A DNA stretch of 53,967 nucleotides from Asaia bogorensis (GTDB lineage: Bacteria > Pseudomonadota > Alphaproteobacteria > Acetobacterales > Acetobacteraceae): contig CALQTN020000024.1 of NCBI GenBank assembly GCA_943333505.2, forward strand, positions 1 to 53,967. Direction: 5' to 3'. Positions 26,247 through 33,859 of the stretch are shown one piece after another (the stretch's first letter is position 1; each line of letters starts with the position of its first letter). A model generated the notes under the pieces. It was not told the origin of the DNA. It did not search any database and saw nothing but the letters and a program-made list of their open reading frames with translations. A program made the position numbers and the translations under genes.

Positions 26247-27969
26247 GCCCGAGCGCGGTCACCATGTTGCGAAACACCCGGACGTTGTCGATGCGGCCAC
26301 GGAACTGCTCCGACCCTGGTCCGATCGCGGTCAGCAGGACGTCATCGGCGGCATGCACCCCGGAATTGCCTTCCTTGGGGAGATTGCCCTCGATCCGCAC
26401 CGCGCCCGGGCGTTCGCAGTATTTTTCATTGGCGACGAACGTGCCGGGTTCCTTGCCTGCCACCACGGCGGCAAATTCCCCGTCGAGATACGGCTTGGCG
26501 TTGAAGCAATGATCGGGGTAGCTGCCAAACGCGAGCGCAATCCGACGCGACACATCGACACTTGGCGGATAACCATTGGCATCAGGGGCGGGGTAGTTCG
26601 GAAATTTCGACTCCGCGTAGGTGCCAAGCTTTTCGCGCGGCGTAGTGCCGGGCCGGGCATCGTCATAAGTGCCGATGATGCCGACCATATGGGCGTGATC
26701 GCCAACCACGATGATCAGCGTGTCCTCGCGCTTGGCGGCCCACTCCTTGGCGGCCTTGACCGCGTTGTCGAGCATGATGGTGTCAAAAATCGCCCGTTCG
26801 GCATCCAGCGAGTGGCTGTATTTGTCGATGCGGCCCGATTCCACCATCAGCACGAAGCCTTTCGGGTTCTTCTGCAGCAGTTCGAGCGACACTTTTACCT
26901 GGTCCACCAGATCGGGCTGATCTGGGAAGCGGCCAACGCTGCCCTTCTTGAGGATCATCCGGTCCAACGCGCCATCAAGATTGCCCGTGTTGAACAGCCC
27001 AAGCAGCTTCGTGGTTGCGGGATCGCGGCCGGCGGCCAGCATCTCGGCGTTGGTGGCGGCGAATTTCCAGCCGGCTTGCTCGAACATCTTGATATAGTCG
27101 TTCTCATCCGCGCGGCGCGAGCCTGCAGTGGATTTCGCCAGCCAATTCGGCGAGCCGCCGCCCATGATCACGTCGGGCTTCACGTCCCAGAACATTTTCA
27201 CAATGTCGTTAAAGTCGCTGCGGCGGCGAGTATGGGCGATCATGCCGGCTGGCGTCGCGTCCTCGATTTCGGTGTTGGTAACAACGCCGACTGCAAGCCC
27301 GTGGCGGCGCGCCAGTTCGCCGATGGTCTCGACTTTCGGATGATCCAGCGTGCTCTTGTTGCGGGCACAATAGACGCCAAGCGCGTTGACGCAGCTTTTG
27401 TGTCCTGTGGTGTAGGCCGACATCGCATTGGCGCTATCGGTGACAATGCCGTCCGTGCCCGACGTCGACACCAGCGCCATATGCGGCATGTCGTCGATTG
27501 CCAATTCGCCGCCATAGAGCCCTTCGGACATGCCCTTGGACATTATCCGCGCGGCCGTCCGATGGGCGATCGACAGCCCGTCGCCAATGAACAGGATGAC
27601 GTTCCTGGCAGCCGGCTTGGCGGCAGTGGCATAGACATTCCAGCCCACGCTCGCGGTGCCGGCGGGCGCGCTCGCCTCAATCTTGATCGCCTGGGCACCC
27701 TTGACCGTCACGTCGCGGATGACGAAAGCCGAGTAATCCTGCCCGTCTTCCCTGACCACGAACTGGCCTGGCTTACCGAAGAATGCTGCCGGGTCCTGGC
27801 CGTTGACGCTGATCCTGACCTGATCGACGGAAGGCGCCGCCGGGAATTCGACCTTGAAGTCGAACTTGCTGCCGGACAGAATCTCCGCCCGGTTCAGCGG
27901 GTAGATCGTTTGTGCCTGGGCGGCGGCGGCGGCGAGCAGAGCGATGGAAGCAAGCAAAACAGCGCGCAT
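26236..27969 (-). CDS. phoA: Alkaline phosphatase
   Basis: Periplasmic metal-dependent phosphomonoesterase, 577 residues. A signal peptide ends at AAAQAQ. A roughly 100-residue beta-type N-terminal extension precedes the catalytic domain, which starts at NVILFIGDGLS (first metal Asp). The nucleophile region is TDSANAMSAYTTGHKS, MVESGRIDKYSH gives metal ligands, VVGDHAHM the Asp-His pair, and GVHAADDVLL replaces the HTGEDVP motif. It leads an operon with the DUF3299-like and ABC genes. A Pho-box-like site lies 38 bp upstream, so phosphate starvation is the likely signal. Confidence 0.88.
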   Translation of the reverse strand: MRAVLLASIALLAAAAAQAQTIYPLNRAEILSGSKFDFKVEFPAAPSVDQVRISVNGQDPAAFFGKPGQFVVREDGQDYSAFVIRDVTVKGAQAIKIEASAPAGTASVGWNVYATAAKPAARNVILFIGDGLSIAHRTAARIMSKGMSEGLYGGELAIDDMPHMALVSTSGTDGIVTDSANAMSAYTTGHKSCVNALGVYCARNKSTLDHPKVETIGELARRHGLAVGVVTNTEIEDATPAGMIAHTRRRSDFNDIVKMFWDVKPDVIMGGGSPNWLAKSTAGSRRADENDYIKMFEQAGWKFAATNAEMLAAGRDPATTKLLGLFNTGNLDGALDRMILKKGSVGRFPDQPDLVDQVKVSLELLQKNPKGFVLMVESGRIDKYSHSLDAERAIFDTIMLDNAVKAAKEWAAKREDTLIIVVGDHAHMVGIIGTYDDARPGTTPREKLGTYAESKFPNYPAPDANGYPPSVDVSRRIALAFGSYPDHCFNAKPYLDGEFAAVVAGKEPGTFVANEKYCERPGAVRIEGNLPKEGNSGVHAADDVLLTAIGPGSEQFRGRIDNVRVFRNMVTALGLGE

Positions 27970-28006
27970 CGAAAACCATCCTTGATCACGACAAGGCCGT
28001 TTATCT

Positions 28007-28024
28007 AGCGCAGTTCAATGACAG
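28007..28024 (-). promoter_or_regulatory. Pho-box-like PhoB site upstream of phoA
   Basis: On the minus strand the sequence reads CTGTCAT, TGAA, CTGCGCT. The first heptamer is a perfect PhoB half-site. The second matches at CTG and the final T. The 11-bp period equals that of canonical Pho boxes. It sits 38-55 bp before the phoA start codon. One weak half-site keeps confidence moderate. Confidence 0.55.
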
Positions 28025-28047
28025 GCGGGCGACCGTCCGCTTGAAGA

Positions 28048-28908
28048 TTATGTGACAGTTACGCCCAGCCTGCCGGCGAGGTCCTGGATGAACTGCCACG
28101 CGACCCGACCCGAGCGTGCGCCGCGCGTCATGGTCCATTCCTTGGCTTCCGCCAGCAATTCCGCCTCGCCGATCGCCAGGCCCATATCGCTGGCATAAGC
28201 CTTGACCATGGCGAAATACGTGTCCTGGTCGATATTGTGAAACCCAATCCACAGCCCAAACCGATCCGACAGCGAGATTTTTTCCTCAGCCGCCTCCGAC
28301 GGGTTAATCGCAACCGCCCGCTCGTTCTCGATCATATCGCGCGGCATCAAATGGCGCCGGTTGGATGTGGCGTAGAACAAGACGTTGTCGGGCCGCCCCT
28401 CAATCCCGCCATCAAGCACTGATTTCAGCGCCTTGTAGTCAGCGTCCTCGCGCTCGAACGACAAATCGTCGCAGAAAATCAGGCAGCGCCGTGCCGCATT
28501 GCGCAATTGCGCCAGAAGCCCGTCCAAGGTCGCAATATCGGCACGATGGATCTCAATCAACGCCAGACTGCCCGGCATCCGCGCATTGGCCTCGGCATGC
28601 ACCGCCTTGACCAAAGACGATTTGCCGGTGCCGCGTGCACCCCACAACATCGCATTATTGGCTGGATAGCCGGCGGCAAAGCGCAACGTGTTGTCGAGCA
28701 ACAGTGATTTCGGCCGCTCAATCCCCAACAGCAACTCAAACCCCACCCGTGCCACCACCGGCACGGGCTGCAGATGCTCGGGATTGGGGTGCCACACAAA
28801 CGCATCCGCCCCATCCAGGCCAATTCTGGCCGGCGGCGGCGGCGCCATACGCTCCAACGCTTCGGCAATTCGGGTCGCAACAGCCAGCAAATTCAGGTCG
28901 TTCATCAT
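28048..28908 (-). CDS. DUF815-family AAA-like ATPase
   Basis: 286 residues. Walker A is LWGARGTGKSSLVKAV, Walker B CLIFCDDLSFE, the sensor-like motif FYATSNRRHLMPRDM, then SLSDRFGLWIGFHN. This is the DUF815 signature set, a conserved proteobacterial ATPase of unknown job. ATG 28908 (or the adjacent ATG 28905) was chosen because the upstream in-frame stretch lies in the divergent promoter region shared with yajC. It is transcribed in the same direction as phoA, but the 78-bp gap with a Pho-box-like site suggests separate control. Confidence 0.87.
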   Translation of the reverse strand: MMNDLNLLAVATRIAEALERMAPPPPARIGLDGADAFVWHPNPEHLQPVPVVARVGFELLLGIERPKSLLLDNTLRFAAGYPANNAMLWGARGTGKSSLVKAVHAEANARMPGSLALIEIHRADIATLDGLLAQLRNAARRCLIFCDDLSFEREDADYKALKSVLDGGIEGRPDNVLFYATSNRRHLMPRDMIENERAVAINPSEAAEEKISLSDRFGLWIGFHNIDQDTYFAMVKAYASDMGLAIGEAELLAEAKEWTMTRGARSGRVAWQFIQDLAGRLGVTVT

Positions 28909-29000
28909 AAAACCTTCATTATCCCAACGCCCGTGCTTGACGTGCGAGGGACGGAAACTATGGTCCGCCGCATCGCGCCGCAACCCAGGACACCAAATTG

Positions 29001-29345
29001 ATGCTTATCTCGCCCGCCTACGCCCAAGATTTCGCCGGCAGCTTCGCCTCCTACGGGCAGTTCCTGCCCATCGTGCTGATCTTCGTGGTGTTCTACTTCC
29101 TGCTGATCCGCCCCCAGCAACAGCAGCAGAAGTTGCTCAAAGCCCGCCTCGCCAGCATCAAACGCAATGACCGCGTGGTCACCGGCGGCGGCATCATCGG
29201 GCTGGTCACCAAAGCCCAGGACGGCACCAGCGAAATCGAAGTCGAAATCGCCACCGGGGTCAAAGTGAAAATCCTGCGGGAAACCATCACCACCGTACTG
29301 ACCGACCCACCGCCGGCCAATGACAGCAAGCCTGCGAAGGCGTAG
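29001..29345 (+). CDS. yajC: Preprotein translocase subunit YajC
   Basis: 114-residue inner-membrane protein that joins the SecDF-YajC complex. One transmembrane helix spans about 17-37 (FLPIVLIFVVFYFLLIRP) and is followed by PQQQQQK, a typical YajC signature. The soluble part has RNDRVVTGGGIIGLV and ends in a Pro/Lys tail. ATG 29001 is used; an in-frame TTG three bases upstream is possible. It is divergent from the DUF815 gene. secD/secF are not directly downstream, because a cruciform-type repeat and sodB follow. Confidence 0.92.
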   Translation: MLISPAYAQDFAGSFASYGQFLPIVLIFVVFYFLLIRPQQQQQKLLKARLASIKRNDRVVTGGGIIGLVTKAQDGTSEIEVEIATGVKVKILRETITTVLTDPPPANDSKPAKA

Positions 29346-29361
29346 CGCGTAAGGAAGCAAG

Positions 29362-29567
29362 GCGAGGGGCGCTGCCCCCTCGACCCCCGCCGGGGCTGGG
29401 CCCCGGATCCCGATCCTAAGAAAGCAAAGTCGGCCTGAAGAAGGGGGCTTAGGTACTGGTTCGAACCAGTACCTAAGCCCCCCTCGTCAGGCCGACTTAC
29501 CCGTAGGGGGTTGGCGTCCGGGGACCTTCCCTGGCGGGGTCCAGGGGCAGAGCCCCCGGACTTACTG
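29362..29567. repeat. About 200-bp inverted repeat with a 40-bp perfect palindrome
   Basis: The core 29443-29482 is a perfect palindrome with no loop; its left arm is GGGGGCTTAGGTACTGGTTC. Flanking it are arms GTCGGCCTGA (29429-29438) and TCAGGCCGAC (29487-29496), each set off by 4 unpaired bases. Outside these, the block at about 29362-29406 (GGGGCGCTGCCCCCTCGACC...) is an imperfect reverse complement of about 29520-29562 (...GGGGTCCAGGGGCAGAGCCC). The region separates the convergent yajC and sodB genes, so it may act as a bidirectional terminator or be a mobile palindromic element. It can form a long cruciform. Confidence 0.85.
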
Positions 29568-29569
29568 CA

Positions 29570-30163
29570 CTACAGGCTAATCGCTTCGTAGTTCGCCAGG
29601 TTGTCGAGCCAGTTGGTCACGTAGTCCGGGCGGCGGTTGCGGAAGTCGAGGTAGTAGGAGTGTTCCCAGACGTCGCAGCCGAGCAGGGCTTTGCCTTCAC
29701 CGGTGGCGAGCGGGTTGGATCCGTTCGGGGTTTTGGTGCATTTCAGTTTGCCGTCGGCGCCCATGATCAGCCAGGCCCAGCCGGAGCCGAATTGGGTGGT
29801 GGCGGCGGTTTTGAAGGCGTCTTTGAAGGCTTGGACGCTGCCGAAATCGGCGACCAGCTTGGCTTCGAGCTTGCCGGGGATGCCGCCGCCTGATGCTGAC
29901 ATGTTGGTCCAGAACAGCATGTGGTTCCAATGCTGGCCGGCGTTGTTGAAGACTGGGGCCATATCGGCTTTGCCATTGGTCATCATCACGATGTCTTCGA
30001 GTGACTTGCCGGCGAGCGCGTCATTGGCGGCGACGAAGCCGTTCAGCGCCGTGACATAGGCCTGGTGGTGCTTGCCGTGATGCAGTTCCAGGGTTTCCTG
30101 GCACATGCCACGGGCGGCGAGGGCGGCCGTCGTGTAGGGAAGGGCGGGAAGTTCGAAAGCCAT
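29570..30163 (-). CDS. sodB: Superoxide dismutase (Fe/Mn)
   Basis: Dismutates superoxide in the cytosol. 197 residues, starting MAFELPALPY. Metal ligands: His in LELHHGKHHQAYV, His in AGQHWNHMLFW, and Asp and His in CDVWEHSYYLDF. FGSGWAWLIM and YVTNWLDNLANYEA are typical. No signal peptide. AGGAGA precedes ATG 30163. The iron form is more likely than manganese from the length and overall pattern, but metal choice is not certain. It is divergent from the squalene/phytoene-synthase-like gene. Confidence 0.93.
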   Translation of the reverse strand: MAFELPALPYTTAALAARGMCQETLELHHGKHHQAYVTALNGFVAANDALAGKSLEDIVMMTNGKADMAPVFNNAGQHWNHMLFWTNMSASGGGIPGKLEAKLVADFGSVQAFKDAFKTAATTQFGSGWAWLIMGADGKLKCTKTPNGSNPLATGEGKALLGCDVWEHSYYLDFRNRRPDYVTNWLDNLANYEAISL

Positions 30164-30262
30164 GGACAGTCTCCTGATTGCGATACCCAAGGTAGCTATG
30201 ACTGGTGCCGCCCTAGGTCAAGCGGGCTTGCCAGATTTGCGCTTCTGCGCGAGGTCATCGCC

Positions 30263-31039
30263 ATGACATCTCAGCTTTCACCGATGGGTATTTTGGTCCG
30301 CCGGCACGACCCGGACCGGTTTTTCTGCGCCTTGTTCGCACCGGTGGCGCAGCGTGAGGTGTTGTTCACCTTGTACGCGTTCAACCACGAGCTTGCCCGG
30401 GCACGCGAGGTTGCGTCCGAGCCCACCCTCGCGCTGATCCGACTGCAATGGTGGCGCGAGGTGGTGGACGGCGCATCCAAGCGGCACGAGGTCGCGACGC
30501 CTTTATCGGACGCGATCGCCCAGGGCTTGCTGGTGCCGGAGGATTTGCTGGCGATGATCGACGGGCGCGAGGCTGAGGTGGGCGACGGGTTTGCCAGCAC
30601 GGCGGATTGGCTGGCTTATCTTGACGCCACCGCCGGACGTTTGATGGTGGCCGCCGGTCGCGTGCTGGGCGCGCAAGAGCTTGATCGTTTGCGCGCCCTG
30701 GGCACGGCCTACGGGATTGCCGGCCAGTTGCGCTCGGTTGGCGTGCTGGCACGTGCCGGGCGTTGCCTGTTGCCTGCAGATGCTCTGCTGGCTTGCGGGA
30801 TGACGCCGCACGACGTCATTGCCCATCGCGAGCCCGATCGGCTGCTGGCGGCCTTGAGCGGGCTTGCGGGGCGCGGTCAGGCGCTGCTGCGCGATGCACG
30901 CGGAAAACTGCCCAATGCGGCAGGATTACCGGCGGTGCTGGCGTGGCGGGATTTGCGCCGGATCGGCGCCCCGCTGCGTCCACGCGGGCTCGGCGATCGG
31001 TTGGCGGTGCTGGCGGCCGCGTTGATCGGACGAATTTAG
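30263..31039 (+). CDS. Squalene/phytoene synthase-family protein (NDUFAF6-like)
   Basis: 258 residues. The N-terminal half has DPDRFFCALFAPVAQRE, LYAFNHELARAREV and EPTLALIRLQWWREVVDG, the pattern of the trans-isoprenyl transferase family branch that includes the mitochondrial complex I assembly factor NDUFAF6. The catalytic DxxxD aspartates of true squalene synthases are not clear. It may therefore be a non-enzymatic assembly factor rather than a hopanoid enzyme; no hpn genes are nearby. ATG 30263 was chosen because longer in-frame starts run through sodB. Confidence 0.75.
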   Translation: MTSQLSPMGILVRRHDPDRFFCALFAPVAQREVLFTLYAFNHELARAREVASEPTLALIRLQWWREVVDGASKRHEVATPLSDAIAQGLLVPEDLLAMIDGREAEVGDGFASTADWLAYLDATAGRLMVAAGRVLGAQELDRLRALGTAYGIAGQLRSVGVLARAGRCLLPADALLACGMTPHDVIAHREPDRLLAALSGLAGRGQALLRDARGKLPNAAGLPAVLAWRDLRRIGAPLRPRGLGDRLAVLAAALIGRI

Positions 31040-31120
31040 CCGATCAGTGCGATTTTACTTGCGCAAACCCATCGCTTCCAGGCAGCCTCTGATTCTAACC
31101 AACTGAAAGGAGGTGATCCA

Positions 31121-31195
31121 GTGTCTCATTGTTCTCGGCTGCGTCCAGCTATGGGCGTTCGGATTGCTGGCGTCTCGAAACGGATTGCCTTCTGA
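31121..31195 (+). CDS. Candidate 24-residue mini-ORF with perfect extended Shine-Dalgarno
   Basis: AAAGGAGGTGATCC at 31106-31119 is complementary to essentially the whole free 3' end of 16S rRNA. It sits 7 nt (from GGAGG) before GTG 31121. The ORF encodes (V/M)SHCSRLRPAMGVRIAGVSK plus RIAF and stops at TGA 31193-31195. About 30 bp later comes a strong terminator. The unit is therefore a self-contained short transcript candidate between genes. I do not recognise the peptide. It could be a very highly translated micropeptide, a leader, or an RNA whose purpose is to bind ribosomes. Confidence 0.45.
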   Translation: MSHCSRLRPAMGVRIAGVSKRIAF

Positions 31196-31227
31196 TCCAC
31201 GTCTTGCCGTGCGCGGCCTGACAATGT

Positions 31228-31268
31228 GAAGGCTCCGGAGGGTTTCCCTCCGGAGCCTTCAACTTTTT
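31228..31268 (+). terminator. Strong intrinsic terminator
   Basis: A perfect 15-bp stem GAAGGCTCCGGAGGG / CCCTCCGGAGCCTTC with a TTT loop (31228-31260) is followed by AACTTTTTG. It is oriented for plus-strand transcripts (mini-ORF and upstream gene). The same hairpin lies just past the stop of the minus-strand operon ending at 31273 and could also stop it, but that side lacks a T run. Confidence 0.85.
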
Positions 31269-31272
31269 GTCG

Positions 31273-32280
31273 TCAATCTGCGACCTTAACGACCAGCTTG
31301 CCGGTGTTTTCGCCGCGGAACAGCATCCCCAACCCGTTCGGCGCCGCATCCAGCCCATCCAGCACGTGCATCGCCAGCTTCAAGCGCCCGGCCTTGGCCT
31401 GCAGCGCCAGCCAATGCCGGCCTTCGTCGAAGCGTGCAGCGAAATCAGTCACCACGAAGCCCTGGATGCGCCCGCGCCGGCCGATCAGCATGCCGAGATT
31501 TTTCACCCCGTACGGCACTTCCAACGACGTTTGCGAAATCCGCCCGCAAATCACCACCCGCCCGCCGATCGCGAGCTGGTTGATTGCGGCTTCCAGCGTC
31601 TCGCCGCCGACATTGTCGAAGAATACGTCGACGCCGTTCGGGCAGGTCCGCGCGATGGCGGCCGCGAGATCAGGTTCGGCCTTGTAGTCGATCGCCGCAT
31701 CAAGCCCGTATTCTGCAAGCAGACGCCCGCATTTTTCCGCGCCGCCGGCAATGCCAACCACGCGGCAACCTTCGATCTTGCCGATCTGGGCCACCATCTG
31801 GCCAACCGCGCCGGCGGCACCCGAAACCAGTAATGTCTGGCCCGGCCGCGGCTGGCCAACGTCCTTCAAGCCGAAATAGGCGGTCAGGCCACCCATACCG
31901 ATGAGCCCGAGCCAGTCTTCGGCGCTGCCGACCGTTAAATCGAGCTTTTCAACCTCGGTGGCCTTCAAGGTCGGGCAGGTCTGCCAGCCCAGCCGGGCCG
32001 AAACCAGATCGCCGACTTTCAGGCTCGGGTCGCGGCTTTCCACCACCCGGCCAATGCCGCCGGCGCGCATGACGTCACCGATTTCCATACGCGCCACATA
32101 GCCCGGATCTTCATTGACCCAGACCCGCATCGCCGGATCGATCGAGATATAGAGTGTTTCAACCATCACCTCACCGGCATCGGGGGCGCGAACGGCGCGG
32201 GTGGCTTCGGCGAAATGTTCCGGCCCCGCGAACCCGGTCGGGCGGGCGGCGAGCGTCAACACCCGGTTGGCGTTGCGCAT
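31273..32280 (-). CDS. NADP-dependent MDR-family oxidoreductase (CurA/2-alkenal reductase-like)
   Basis: 335-residue zinc-free medium-chain reductase. YISIDPAMRVWV near the N-terminus is typical of this branch. The Rossmann motif is LLVSGAAGAVGQMVAQIGK, with VFFDNVGGETLEAAI after it and LGMLFRGENTGKLVVKV at the end. These enzymes reduce alpha,beta-unsaturated ketones or aldehydes with NADPH. The start MRNANRVLTLA (32280) follows the enoyl-CoA hydratase stop by 1 bp. It is the last gene of the six-gene hydantoinase operon. Confidence 0.9.
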   Translation of the reverse strand: MRNANRVLTLAARPTGFAGPEHFAEATRAVRAPDAGEVMVETLYISIDPAMRVWVNEDPGYVARMEIGDVMRAGGIGRVVESRDPSLKVGDLVSARLGWQTCPTLKATEVEKLDLTVGSAEDWLGLIGMGGLTAYFGLKDVGQPRPGQTLLVSGAAGAVGQMVAQIGKIEGCRVVGIAGGAEKCGRLLAEYGLDAAIDYKAEPDLAAAIARTCPNGVDVFFDNVGGETLEAAINQLAIGGRVVICGRISQTSLEVPYGVKNLGMLIGRRGRIQGFVVTDFAARFDEGRHWLALQAKAGRLKLAMHVLDGLDAAPNGLGMLFRGENTGKLVVKVAD

Positions 32281-32281
32281 T

Positions 32282-33067
32282 TCAGTATCCCTTGAAATCA
32301 GGCAGACGGCGTTCGCCCATGGCTTTGATGCCTTCCTTGAAGTCAGCGGTTTTGCGCTGCCAGTCCTGCTCGACCAGTTCGCGCTCGGTTGCGGTTTCGA
32401 CCATGTCGGCAAGGCCCCGGCGCAACGTTTCGCGGGTGGACTGGGTGGAAAGCGGCGCTGATTGGGCGATTTCGACTGCCAAAGCCTGGGCGGCGCTGCG
32501 CACTTCGTCGGCGGGCACCAGCACATCGGCCATGCCAAGCCGCACCGCTTCGGCGCCATCGACGCGGCGCCCGGTATAGAACAGCAGTGCCGCCTGCTGC
32601 GGCCCGATCAGCCGCGGCAAAGTGGCGGTCAGGCCAAAGCCGGGATGAAAGCCAAGCCGGTTGAAATTGGCGGAAAACCGGGCTTCGACGCAGGTGACGC
32701 GGAAATCGGCAACCAGGGCGAGGCCCAATCCACCACCGATTGCCGGGCCGTGCACGGCGGCCACTACGGGCTTTTTGGCGCGGAACAGGCGGGCGGCTTC
32801 CTTGTAAAGATGCTTGGTGACCACGCCACCGGTTTCGCTGACCGTTCCGGTATCGGGCCGGTTAGCAAAATCGGCGCCGGCGCAGAAAGCCTTGCCTTGC
32901 GCTGCGAGCAGGATCGCCCGGCATTCCGGATCGGCGTCGAATTCGGCAAAAGCGTCGGCAATCTGGTTGATCAGCGAAACGTCGAAGAAATTATTCGGCG
33001 GCTTGCGGATTTCGACCAGGCCAACACGGTCGGTGATGGATGTTGCGATGTCGGTGTAAATTGTCAT
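32282..33067 (-). CDS. Enoyl-CoA hydratase/isomerase-family protein
   Basis: 261-residue crotonase-fold enzyme acting on a CoA thioester. The first oxyanion-hole segment is GKAFCAGADF, the second GPAIGGGLGLALVADFR, followed by FSANFNRLGFHPGFG. In that segment an Asn/Phe-type residue stands near where hydratases keep a catalytic Glu, so the exact reaction is open. It lies between the alpha/beta hydrolase and reductase genes in the operon, with gaps of 9 and 1 bp. Confidence 0.88.
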   Translation of the reverse strand: MTIYTDIATSITDRVGLVEIRKPPNNFFDVSLINQIADAFAEFDADPECRAILLAAQGKAFCAGADFANRPDTGTVSETGGVVTKHLYKEAARLFRAKKPVVAAVHGPAIGGGLGLALVADFRVTCVEARFSANFNRLGFHPGFGLTATLPRLIGPQQAALLFYTGRRVDGAEAVRLGMADVLVPADEVRSAAQALAVEIAQSAPLSTQSTRETLRRGLADMVETATERELVEQDWQRKTADFKEGIKAMGERRLPDFKGY

Positions 33068-33076
33068 TTTGGGATC

Positions 33077-33838
33077 TCAGCTCAATGTGGCAAGGAATTT
33101 GGTGACTGCGGCGTTGAACGCCGCCGGCTGGTCGATATTGGCGGCGTGGCCGGCATCGTCGATGATGATCTTGACCGCACCCGGGATTTTCGCCGCCATG
33201 TAGTCGGTGGCGGCGAGAAACGGCGTGTCACGGCTGCCGACCAGCACCATCGACGGCACCTTGATGCCCGGCAGCAGATTGATCACCGTCGCGTCGCGCT
33301 GGGTCAGCATACCGCGCGCCGCATGGGCCAAACCTTGGGCGTTGCGATGCTTGCTTTGCCGGCGTTCGGCGCTGCCCGACGATAATTGCCCCAGCCCCTC
33401 GGCTTCCAGACGTGCAGCAGTGCCAAGCGACCGTTCATTCCACGCCGCCCGCCCGCTGTCCTGCTTGAAGCCAGGGCCGGTGTCGATGATCAGCAGCGCG
33501 GTCGCGCGTTGCGGATGGCGCGCGTAGAACGCGAGCGACATATAACCCCCCAGCGACAAGCCACCGATAATCGCGGTGGGCGCGCCGACCGCATCCAGGA
33601 TCGCTGCCATGTCGGCGACGGTTTCTTCTTCTGAATAGGCTGCCGGGTCATCGGGGTAGTCGGATTGGCCATGGCCGCGCATGTCCCACAACACTAGGCG
33701 ATGTTTGGCTGACAGGGTTTCGATCTGGCCTGCCCACATTGCCGAGGTCGCCGAAAACCCATGGCTCATCAGCAAGGTCGGGCCGCTGCCATGGACTTCG
33801 TAGTAAAGCTTGACGCCGTTGCGTTCTAGTATTGGCAT
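33077..33838 (-). CDS. Alpha/beta hydrolase (3-oxoadipate enol-lactonase-like)
   Basis: 253 residues. The oxyanion motif is SHGFSATSAMW, then WDMRGHGQSDYP, the nucleophile elbow GLSLGGYMSL with Ser, and the catalytic His in IDDAGHAANIDQP. The overall style resembles PcaD-type lactonases and CoA-independent C-C hydrolases. In this operon it may open a lactone or split an ester formed during cyclic-amide breakdown; that role is inferred from context only. Confidence 0.85.
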   Translation of the reverse strand: MPILERNGVKLYYEVHGSGPTLLMSHGFSATSAMWAGQIETLSAKHRLVLWDMRGHGQSDYPDDPAAYSEEETVADMAAILDAVGAPTAIIGGLSLGGYMSLAFYARHPQRATALLIIDTGPGFKQDSGRAAWNERSLGTAARLEAEGLGQLSSGSAERRQSKHRNAQGLAHAARGMLTQRDATVINLLPGIKVPSMVLVGSRDTPFLAATDYMAAKIPGAVKIIIDDAGHAANIDQPAAFNAAVTKFLATLS

Positions 33839-33859
33839 TTTTTTTCCTCCCGTTAAGCG

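Noticed and set aside
26152-28008. 618-residue plus-strand open frame
   Set aside because: Antisense to phoA and the DUF3299-like gene, which have clear motifs and signal peptides; no recognisable domain in this frame.
29346-29569. CRISPR array or tandem repeat between yajC and sodB
   Set aside because: The structure is a single nested inverted repeat, not evenly spaced direct repeats with unique spacers. No CRISPR array was seen anywhere in the window.
31106-31123. Possible fragment of 16S rRNA (3' end) on the minus strand
   Set aside because: Only about 17 bases match the 16S tail and no further rRNA sequence is adjacent; function as a Shine-Dalgarno before a GTG ORF explains it better.
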